NCBI RefSeq assembly: GCF_000003605.2
Contig: NW_003121911.1
Location: forward strand, 1,560,811 to 1,585,603
Direction of reading: 5' to 3'
Length of the DNA stretch: 24,793 nt
DNA from: Saccoglossus kowalevskii
Lineage: Eukaryota > Hemichordata > Enteropneusta > Harrimaniidae
Both the position numbers and the translations under genes were made by a program. The notes below the pieces were generated by a model. The model ran no database searches. It was not told where the DNA came from and saw only the letters and a program-made list of their open reading frames with translations. The first letter of the stretch is position 1. Each line of letters starts with the position of its first letter. Positions 9,901 to 21,900 of this stretch are shown piece by piece.

Positions 9901-12900
9901 GACAACATATTGTTTTCACTTTAGGAAATCTTAGATGATTTCGTGGATTTATCAACGTCTAAATGCTTTCTAATTTTCTAATCTCAATAATGCTACACAC
10001 TCAAGTACATGGATACTTACATGAGGAACAAGATTGAGTTCCAACCATCTTTCACATGCATTAGTAACTAAACCAACACCATACTGAAAATTTAAAATAA
10101 AATACAGGTTAGAAAACCTAAAAAATGCTGCTCTGATGAAAGAATATTACCGGTACAGATTTTTTCACAAATTCTCAGGGTGGCAAACACTTTGCGGAAT
10201 TTGTTTCCCACATTTTTCGGTGGCTCATTCTTGTATGCATTTTGGGTTAATGTCTCATTAGTCTCAATACTATGAGGTTATTACGAGGATACCGAAAAGT
10301 ATGCACGAAGAAAGTACAGGGGAGTATCAACCAATGCGCAGTGGAGGTATCCTCGTAATAACCTTATTATTATACATCTTTTCCTCCAAAGGATACATCA
10401 TGGGAATGCCGAAATCTAAAAAGTTTAGAACAGAATCAGCGAACTTCTTTGTGTGGAATCCAGTCAAACCCTAGTGGAAGCCATGTTTGTTCTTATTATT
10501 AGAGGATGCTTACGCGCAGGATCATTCTATATTTGGAATTTGCATTTCCTAATATGGTAGGATGAAAATACCCTGTAAATTACTGCAAAATTACGACACA
10601 CTGTAACTTATGGCGTTACGGTGACAGATGTATAATGATATTTATTATTTCAGTGTCAAGGGTTAGTAATACTGAACAATCAAGAAGTGTCTAAGTACAT
10701 GCCAAGTATATCACATTTCCTTCACACAAAACAAATGTCCTTGTTTTTAGGGATTTATTTCAAAGGTTGTATTTTTAAGAGAATGTGCTTCACATGGCCA
10801 CAGTTCAGTTTATTTTGTGAGTTACAGAAGTGCTAAGATAAAAAAGACATTGTATTGATGATAACCTAAACGCATTGGAGGACTGCCTCTATCCTCTATA
10901 ACTGATGTAATATGTGAGATGTACCTTCATTGCTGAATGGTGGTATGAACATACAGAATTAGCACTGATGCTGCTCATCATTACTTCAGTACATCTGAAA
11001 AAACAATAAAAATCACAAATCTAGCAGCCATGTAATAATACCAAAATTCAATATTTCATTAAATATTCACATTTCAAGTCTTTGCACGCATCAGTTAAAA
11101 ACGTGTGTCAGTTTTTTTGTATTTGCAGGTTTTTGTCAAAATCTAGAAAAAATCACAAAAAATCATAATATAACATAAATAAAATGTCAAAAAACAAAAT
11201 TGTCAAGAATAGTGTTCACGGCCTTTGTTTATGTGTTCTATTATCATACATGACATGCATTGTCTTGTTACGTGTGTACTCTGGATTTGTCTTTTGTTTT
11301 CTTTTGAATTTTAAATTGTAACAATGCTCTAGTTTTAATCTTGGAAATAACATGTATTTTTTGCACAACCATTATAAACCAGGGAGCATGAAATGAATTA
11401 TCTGGACAACACTTTTATTCTTTCGTCAATTGATTTTTTCTTTGCAGAACTTAAACTAGACTCAAAACGATCAATTATTTGTTTGTAACATAATTGCTAT
11501 TGATCATTCCCATTATAGGGTGAGGTAGGCTTTCAGCACTCCAAAGGAATCAATTGACTATATTGATGTTGCTCCGATAGTAGTAAATGGAAGTTACAAG
11601 ATTACTTGACAGTCTTACATGTCATTTTCGGTATAGTGCTTTTCTCTACACGTTACATCATCAGTATGTTACCTATATGCTAAGAATTGGCCTTTATTCA
11701 TAGCACAAGCTTTACAGACAGTTTGTTCCATTATTCAGAAAGAACAGTGTAATTTATTAATAGTTTGATGCTTGTATCTTACTTTTTTTCCAACTCTGTA
11801 AACTTCAAGGCACTGGCAGCAGCAAGGACTCCAACCACATCAACATGGTCTACAATAATCTCATCATGATACAGATTACCAAGGGCAATAGCAAAAGCTG
11901 TTGAAATAAACAATACATATTACCAAGGGCAATAGCAAAAGCTGTTGAAATAAACAATACAGATTACCAAGGGCAATGGCAAAAGCTGTTGAAATAAACA
12001 ATACATATTACCAAGGGCAATAACAAAAGCTGTTGAAATAAACAATACAGATTACCAAGGGCAATAGCAAAAGCTGTTGAAATAAACAATACATATTACC
12101 AAGGGCAATAGCAAAAGCTGTTGAAATAAACAATACAGATTACCAAGGGCAATGGCAAAAGCTGTTGAAATAAACAATACATATTACCAAGGGCAATAGC
12201 AAAAGCTGTTGAAATAAACAATACAGATTACGAAGGGCAATAACAAAAGCTGTTGAAATAAACAATACAGATTACCAAGGGCAATAGCAAAAGCTGTTGA
12301 AATAAACAATACAGATTACCAAGGGCAATGGCAAAAGCTGTTGAAATAAACAATACAGATTACCAAGGGCAATGGCAAAAGCTGTTGAAATAAACAATAC
12401 AGATTACCAAGGGCAATGGCAAAAGCTGTTGAAATAAACAATACAGATTACCAAGGGCAATAGCAAAAGCTGTTGAAATAAACAATACAGATTACGAAGG
12501 GCAATAACAAAAGCTGTTGAAATAAACAATACAGATTACCAAGGGCAATAGCAAAAGCTGTTGAAATAAACAATACAGATTACCAAGGGCAATAACAAAA
12601 GCTGTTGAAATAAACAATACAGATTACCAAGGGCAATAACAAAAGCTGTTGACACAAACAATAGATTAGGGCAATAGCAAAAGCTGTTGAAATAAACAAT
12701 ACAGATTACCAAGGGCAATAACAAAAGCTGTTGAAATAAACAATACAGATTACCAAAGGCAATAACAAAAGCTGTTGAAATAAACAATACAGATTACCAA
12801 GGGCAATAACAAAAGCTGTTGAAATAAACAATACAGATTACCAAGGGCAATGGCAAAAGCTGTTGAAATAAACAATACANNNNNNNNNNNNNNNNNNNNN

Positions 12901-15900
12901 NNNNNNNNNNNNNNNNNNNNNNNNNNNNNNNNNNNNNNNNNNNNNNNNNNNNNNNNNNNNNNNNNNNNNNNNNNNNNNNNNNNNNNNNNNNNNNNNNNNN
13001 NNNNNNNNNNNNNNNNNNNNNNNNNNNNNNNNNNNNNNNNNNNNNNNNNNNNNNNNNNNNNNNNNNNNNNNNNNNNNNAAAATGCTATAGGCACAAATAA
13101 AGCAAATTACCAAAGAATACCAAGCAAGTATTGTAGATACAAATGATATAGATTTTCACATGGTTGCTACAAAAACAGAAAAAACAAAACATGCATAAAA
13201 TACAAATTAGATATTGTGTTTGCTTATATTTTATACTTACAATGTTTGGTTACTAGAGAGTCCTTAATTTTCAACTTTAGTCTCAGCATATTTTTCGTTC
13301 TAGCTTCCATGATATGCGCTGAATCGTCTAAACTCTTTCTAGCAATTTTGTCCTCCTCAATAGTATCTGTTGTACACAGCCTTCTCGTCACTTCTTTGTA
13401 GTCTGTACTGTAGAAGCCACTTTTATTGATGTATTCATCTAATGTAGAGGCCATGGGATCTCTGTAATAGCGCGCTTCTGTTGGACCACTCTCTGCTTTT
13501 TGCAGCAACATACCCAGTACTTGTGACTTCTGTAGATATGGTTTGTGTAACTCCCAGTTTGTACCCAAACAACTCAGTAGAACATCTAGTAAATCAAATA
13601 TACGAGGACAATAAAGTTTTTTGCTTGATCGGGGTTTCATTTATGTTCCATATTTGAACAAATCACATTATGTAATAAAACTAATACTAGGTTTAAGATA
13701 ATAATGAGAAGAACATCCATGGTATTTTGTGGTTCAGTGATGCTTGTGTTAATCACAGCAAACAGCAGTTCAAGATGGTGGCCATCTGCGAAGTTCAGCT
13801 GGATATATTAGTTAACTGTTATGTTTGTGTATTTGGATATAAAGTAATATTGTTCATTCTGACAGATATACTTGAAATAAAAATGTTACAGCCGGAATAT
13901 GGGTATTTGTGCTCTTGCACAACAATCAAGTTCTCCTGCACTCAGGTGTGCCAATAATTGGTTAGTACAATGTAATAGATAATCACATCGGCCGATGCAT
14001 AGCCTTATTAATATACATCTTTTCCCTCTTGTAGTAATAATTTAAAGAGAGATAACAGCAAAAAAAATCAGTGAAAAGCATTTTGTGTTGTGCAGTTGTT
14101 TGTGTCAAGTCATGGTATTTAATTACCATCACAAGCTGATAGCGCTTCTATGTCTGAAGTAAACAAAGGAAAGTGTTTCAGTGTGACAGAAACATGATGC
14201 ACAATTTCCAAATAAGGAAGACATTCAAACACTTTCCCACACACTTGTACATCCTTTTACAGACAAATAATGTATAATAAATTCCTTCATTTATGTATGA
14301 AATGCATAAAAAGAGATTGAGTAAGGGTATTCACTAACCTGGTCCAAGTGGACTTTTATTGTTGACATGCTTAGAATGATAATGAAATATATCAATAGGT
14401 GTTGGTGTCCTGGCTGTTGGTGGCCTGTATGTATTCAATGGCAGTGGGCTGTAAGTAATACATGTAAAATAGAAATTTATAAAATATTCACATTATTTCG
14501 AAGTATTCTTTCTATTTCTACATGTACATGACAAATGAAGTAAATGCAACTATGGATACTAAAGAACATTATCATGGACATGCAACTGCAGTTTTTCTTT
14601 GATGTGGTATGCAATGTCTTAGAATTGGAATTTAATTTGTTAAATACCATTTTTATACACATGGATAGGCATTGTCATTTTTCTATAAATATACTGTTAC
14701 TCTAGCCTGACAAGTAATAAATGCAAAAAATTTTGCAGGGAAATGCATGCTCAATAGAGCATGTTGGTTGCACACTAGAATGTTTTTTATTTGAACTATG
14801 TTTGCTGCAATTGCCTGTCCTTTCAATACAATATGTATACTCTGATATAAAAATTCAGTAATTTTGAAGTATGTTGCTGCAATTGCTCATGCTTGTTCTT
14901 CAGAGTAATTTTGAAATACAAAATTGTGATGTTGTGACTCAGAAACACACAAAACATCAAAGAAACCAGTGAGCTTCAAGTTTAACTTCAGGTTTATTCT
15001 GCCATTTTCAGTTACACCAACATATCAATACACTTGGGTGATTAGGTGACATCTAACACCATTACAAAAGTATGTATTCTGACTCATGCAATAAAGTAGT
15101 CACAAAAAACGTGAAAATTACCTTGGGAGTTTTCTTGTAGTTCTGGCTGGAGCTGATGCAGGCAGTGGTGGCTGGGTTGGTGTTTTGGATCTTGCTTCAC
15201 GGATCCATTCTTGACTACTTAGAGGTCGTGTGTGGCCTTCAGTCGACGGAAACTCATACGGTTTTTGTGCATCAAGATTAACAATGGTACTTGGATGTTC
15301 ACCTAAAGCAATAAAGCATATTTTGTAATACAATGTATATGTTATAGAATATCAAAACCAAAACCAAAAGTTTACAAGAAGCACAACACTTTTCCTCTAA
15401 AAAAAAAGTGATATTTTTGACTTCTTGTGAAAAACCACAAGTCCGATTGCTTTGATATTACATATATATAGGTACTACATGTGGACCTCTCTCAGATTTG
15501 TTCATTTCGTGATGATATCTTTAATCCTCTAATTTTAGTGAATATTTTTGTCATTTTTGGTAAAAAGTGATATTTTCGACTTCTTATTGAAAACCGCAAG
15601 TCTGATTGCATTGATATTACATATATACGTACTACATGTAGACCTCTCTCACATTTGTTCATTTTGTGATGATATCTTCAATTCTCTAATTTTGAGAATT
15701 TTTTTTGTCATTTTTGGTAAAAAGCCGACAGGCTGTTTGTTTGAAAAAAAACATGTCGTTTATTCACTGATATCAATTCCAACAGATCTTACTTTGACAT
15801 CGATAATTCACTTCCGCATTGCGCTACCAGAAAGTCTTCTGGAATTTTCGAAGAATTGCGTCAGTACAACACAGCATTCTGATTGGTTAAAAACAGACTT

Positions 15901-18900
15901 GACCAATTATAGGTCAAAGGACGTTGTTGCAGGTCAAATCATGCAAATACATGATTGTGGAAAGTGCATGCTTTTCATCAAGAGTTTGCAAACAATCGAA
16001 CTCATTTGTCAGTGGAGATAATGATGACGACTTTGACTGTGTTCTGACAGATCTTGTAAGACGTAATATCCCCCTCAATCTGTCACAAGGTCAATTAAAA
16101 TTTTCATTTGCAAACTTTTCCGAGGGGGGTGCTCTGGTAAGCGCCCACCCCTAAAAAATCATGATTTTCTGTATTGAGGACTCTAGGCGCTAACACGATC
16201 GAGTACGGTACATTAATAAAAAAAACATATAATGCACATTGAAAAGTGCTATAAATTACATAAAATATGCTTGTTCAGTTTTACCGTATGTATTTTACAG
16301 TACATATAATTATGTAAAACCTTTATTAACATATATTAACCAAAAAAGAAATGTCACAATATTTTATGGTGTTAATAAAAAAATTCTATTCTATTCTAAA
16401 TATAATACATGACAATTATAGATGCCTTCTAGTATTTCCGCTATCCTAATATGTGTTAATTATAAATACATGAGTGTTTTCTACATGGGTATCTATCTAT
16501 TTATAGTGTGTATTTAATCAAAATACACTGACCATTAATCATTAATAAATTATTTAAAACATTTATTGTTGTAAACACTGAAAATAGGCAACATGTCTGT
16601 ATGAAAAAGTTCAGTAAGAAAATGCATGAGTCCAATGAAATGTAAATACTGTCAGATGTATTTTTTATATGAAAACAGTGTTCTCCCTGAACAGGACAAC
16701 GGGGCCGCATTGCACCCATACAATTTTTGAGTGCTTCCTTGCTGTACCAAGTAGTATAATGATTTATATCATTTTTTTTTTAATTCTTGTTTTTTAGTTA
16801 AAACTCAGAATTTGAAAGAAAATTAGAAAATTAGCACAATTGTTGCACTTTCAAATAAAAGATTGTAACTGCAATTCTACGCATACATTTCACATCACAA
16901 CAAGCATCAAATATATTTTCTTGATGTCTTCTTGCTAACAAAATTCTGGGGAGAACACTGTATGAAAATAAGAACTACTCCTGTAAAATCTGTATTAGAA
17001 GCCGTGGCTTCTATTAAAATGGTACAATACAACAGAAGGAATGCAGATTCTATTAGAGCATCTAAACATACAAGATAAGCTGGTTCTCAATTGTTTAAAA
17101 GGAATGGGTGTGACTTACTAGTATTAGGGATGTGGTTTCTAATAGAGATTTTATGGTATACAGTATGTACATACCTGATATGATCCTCATAAGTGTTTTA
17201 TTATATGGAACATGTAATGATCTCAATGCTTGTGATGTGCCCAACAAATCACCACCTAAAGATTCTGGTAATCTCCATCGATTAGTGCCACCTACTTGGT
17301 TACGTATACGGCATCTTGGAGATGAGGGAAACTAAAAATAAAAATAAAACTTTTGTTATTGTATGCTGCCTTACATTATAATATTGAAGGTGCTTTACAA
17401 GTAGGAAAAAGCCTTTTACCAATATGCATTGTAATTCATAATTTCTGTGAAAAAAAAACACTAACTTAATTGATGGATGTTACATCACTATTTAAAGGTT
17501 GCCATGGCCGCATATGTTTAAATTTTGTGTTTCAAATGAAGCGACCTAACGATTGAAATAGCTCTGCTGCCTTTGTAGAGTGTCTTTCTCAGAATAAAGT
17601 TGTACGATGAGCTATTTAATAACTATTTGCCATGGTTATTAGTGTTCCCACAATGTTTTTGCTGTATTACTACCATGGTAGTTTATTTGGTTAATGCCAT
17701 GGCAATTAAAATTATTTTATCTTGTTACAAAACGTTTATATCAATATATCAAGTATAAAAGCAATTAGTTTTCAAGAAGAGGAAAAAAATGTAACTGGCA
17801 GGCGGTCAACAACGACAGACAATTGTCTACATGAACAGCCCGCCCTGTAGTAGAGTTATAAAACACCTTTGACCCATGTGCGTATAGTATGTGGGACCAT
17901 GTTGAATGCCCATGACTGTGTCGACTTACAACTCTTTTAAGTGTTGCAGTGATCACACATTTTTTAGTAAATGTTGCACATGGACCCATGGCACTCGTAA
18001 AAGGTTGGATAGTATTACAGTTGGTGAAAAATCTTTGAAACAGGTGGCTGAACAGGTGTCCTATTCAGCCACAAGTGCTGATCGTGTATCAGTTTCCATA
18101 GACACTAATGTTTCTTTTCAATCTGTACTTATAGTCATTCATCTAGGCTGGGTTATTAAAACATTGTTTTGCATGTCTGCAGAAAATACATACCAGTGAT
18201 AGAGGAGAATATTGAACAAATAAATTGATACATGTATCTACAACGACTGTCCAGCCATGACTGGCATAGATTTATCCACTTTATACTCAATGATTTATGA
18301 GTGAGCAATAAACAAAACCACTGAAGTACCACTGAAGCAGGGAAATAAACTAGTTAGTAAACAAACATGGAATAATTTAGAAGACTGGTACCATTGACGT
18401 GGAACATGATAACCCAGTTAAGTTTAACATTTTAGTTGTTGCCATCATAGAAACTTTGTTATACAATCTATAAACACTCAGTGAGAATTTGATGCACTTT
18501 AACATAGTGTATTAGTTATATATTATAAATAGAAAACCATTTGTGATATGCTTTTATCTCTATAGGAGAATGTTAATATTAAAATAAACACCAAAGCAAA
18601 ATACATGTATTACATTTTTGGATGGGAATTACCTAATGTGACTAACAAGATGGTGAATTTACATTTATATACTGTAAAATACTTTATTTTAGCTGGAATT
18701 AATTTTCACTGTAAAGACTTTTTTGGGTGTTTTGTATGGAATTTATTTTCACTGATTTTTGACAAGTTGAATGTAAAATAAAGGAAAGAAGGTATATTCG
18801 CTGGATTTTATTTTCACTGAATCATTCATTCAGCGAAAATAGCAAAAAATAAAGTATTCTACAGTATTATAATTAAAACCTTGGCCATCGTTTTATATTT

Positions 18901-21900
18901 CATAACAACTACCGCGGGGGTTGGGCAGAAAAGATATGGTGCGACAAGCTCATACTTGCCTGATAAAAGACAGGGGAAAAGGAGAGAGGTTTACTGAATG
19001 TTTATCAGATATAATGTGTATATATATATAATTATGGCCTTATAAGGTATTGATATTCTGCATTAATATTTGTTCAAGCTGCTTAATCAGAACAATAAAT
19101 ACTGCCATTTGATTCTTATAAATTTTATTTCTGAATATTATTGTAAATATTGCAGTTTAATTGTCACTGCTTGGAATTTTCAAGTTTTGATGATATAATT
19201 CTGTTCATAACATTATTTCACAAAGGTCACCGTGAAATATTGACTGCACATTGACTTCCAAATTTTTCAAAAATTGTCTCTTACAAATTTGAGTGCTTCA
19301 GGTTTCAAAATGAATACGTAACAAAGATTATTGATCAACTGATATTTTATCCATAATATGTGCATCTCTCCTTGAAGATCTGTAGTCAATACAAAAACTA
19401 ATTAATCAAGACTCACTCTTGGAGGTATTCGACCATCAACCACTACACCAGCTAGTGCTGTCATTGGTGCGCTTTCCATTGCCCTGAAGAAAGAAAAAAG
19501 AACAATAAAGCATATACAACAATAGTAGAGAACTACTTTCTTGATGCCTTATGGCTTACACAACACACTGTTACTTGGATGGTAATACACACCACTATAG
19601 AAGGATTGACCCGGAACTGTGTAAGACGCCTTTAATCGACTTCACAAAGCCTCTTTAAAAATAGGTAGAATCGCACATAATACATCTCTGTTTGAATGAG
19701 GTATTATACAACCCCGGAGGTCGTTAAAAGGCGCTTGCAAATCATTTGATGTGTAATAAATACACGGGTATGACAAATACAACAGAGTGTTGCTGCCAGC
19801 CTGCTGAATGTACTTATTGGTATTTACAAGTCGCATATAGTGACTCAGATGTTAAAGCTTGCAGCAATAATTGATAGTTGTGTTACCGTGACTACTATAG
19901 ACAATAACAATTGTCAATTATTCTTAACTATCACACATGTTTGACTATTGCTATATTGTCCTGCAACACGTCCAGCCATTATCAAGATATTTTTTACCAT
20001 AACTAGGATTACCAGTATAATACTGAAAAACTTCAAAATATACCAATTTAGCAAATTTATAGAAACATCACATCTAACCATTACCAAGATATTTTTGCCA
20101 TAAGTAGGATTATAATACTATAAAATTTTTAAATATCTGCATACCAATTTAGCAAATTTATAGTTTAATACTATAGTTTAAAGCGTGGTGGTTGTCGCAC
20201 AGCACATGTTCAAATTTCATGTAAATAAACAATGTATTTTACACACGTTGTATACGTCGCTATGAGTCCTATATCGAAGAGGATACGGCGCCCTTTAATT
20301 ATAAAAACTATAATTTAGCTAGTACCCACAATTTCATTATACCTACTCATTTTGCTGAATTAGGAACGACTGAAATCATCAAAAATATAGAAACTAAATT
20401 TGCTAAAATATAGCGCTAGCTAAAATGACTTATTTTAAATTATGCCAAACTTATATAAAGAATCATTTCAAACTGCTAACTTTTCAACTGCGTCTGCTTG
20501 TGAGAGTACTACCGGTAGTAAAGGGATTTATAGAGAATTCAAACATGGTAAGCTTGTGTTTGCCATGAATAACTCTTTAAGAGGGCTGTTCTATATGGGT
20601 ACATGACCAACCTTTGTGTTTAAGGTCCCAAAGGAGAATAATACATCAATGTGTCACATACCATCAAGAAATTCCAATAAAGGAGATTAAAAATACCTTA
20701 ACCCAGAAATGTCTTCCACAAGACCAAGTTCATGCCTAAACCCTGCCCGAGGATAAAATCATTCTTTATATATCAGTACTTTGATCATACCCGCAAAAGA
20801 TTACTGTAAAACGACTAATTTTCACTGGGTTTAAATTTCACTGATTTACCATTTCACGCATATTCAGTGGGTTTTAAATTCACGGTTTCGTCATTTAGAT
20901 AATGTGTTCTATGCTAAATTTTACACAATCACTGGGTTTTAATTTAGCGCATTTTCCAGTCAGCGAAATAAGCTAAATTAAAACCCAGTGAATAATTACC
21001 CCCTTCACAGTACCGGTATTTCCTATTTGAATGTATCGGTCAAATTGAAGAAGGGAACACAATTAACAGTTAGTGACACTGGTCTTATTGCCTCAGGTGA
21101 TATTTATTAAGTTACATTTTTTATAGCTTTGTTTTTTACAATTGTTCCAATTGTTCAACAGTTTGCAAAAACAATTGTTATATCAGTACAGTAAATAGTC
21201 AAACTTGCGTTAGTGATCACCTCCATATAAAGACCACCTGCCCTATAATGACACTTTTAGGCAGACCCAAAGTATAGCATATGTATAACATGTGTATGGA
21301 GATCACCTGTCTTATGTGACCAGCACTTCAGCAATATTTTCACAGATTTTTTTCTGTTTAGAGACCAAAATAATAATTAGCATTCCGTTTATAAATCAAT
21401 TTTTAATTTTCTCAAGTCAAATTTATTTGATTTTGATCAACTCAAATGAATGTGTTTTCGTTGCAACGGTACAATCTCATTATTTTTTGAACAAATATTT
21501 TGTCGAATGTACAAGATGGAAATTCATAATCAAATAATCCAACCTCTATATAAAGACCATATTCAATAACCACCATATTCAATAACCACTCTGTGTAATC
21601 AAATAATTTGCTCTATTAGAAGCGCATCTCACACATGCCAAAAAAATGGATTTATTATATGCTGGATCATTATAACATGACACACCTTGTGAAATATGGT
21701 ATCTATAACAACCACAGAATATTTTCACACTGAGGTGTCGTTATGACTCAATCAATTCTTATGCCACCAGTTGTGGACAGGTATCAAATTTACACCTGCA
21801 GCTGCTTTTAACGGCAGCAACACATATTATTTTATTTTTAAAATTATTTTCCACTTCACGGCTCGCGTATCAATTTTGATTTGCGAAAAGTTTCAAAGTC

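Noticed and set aside
11869-12879. CRISPR-like appearance of regular 44-bp repeats
   Set aside because: There are no distinct spacers between repeats, the repeat is contiguous, and the context is an animal gene intron.
12536-13146. Open frames of 83-114 codons on both strands, some including X
   Set aside because: They are translations of the 44-bp array and of the N run. The repeats LYCLFQQ and CIVYFNS are the array read in different frames.
13079-13200. Possible extra BTBD16 exon after TTCTGTTTTTGTAG near 13166
   Set aside because: In the phase left by exon 7 it reads a stop within four codons, and exons 7 and 8 already join correctly.
13224-13640. 138-codon frame with its own ATG as a separate gene
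   Set aside because: Its core is BTBD16 exon 7, with a good acceptor at 13586-13587 and a donor at 13240. The ends beyond those are intron.
15548-16021. 157-codon frame on the + strand
   Set aside because: It runs through a 160-bp tandem duplication in a BTBD16 intron, is antisense to the gene, and has no recognised domain or splice sites.
17765-18199. Frames of 74 and 97 codons in intron 2
   Set aside because: They are antisense to each other, have no recognised family, and show no exon borders.
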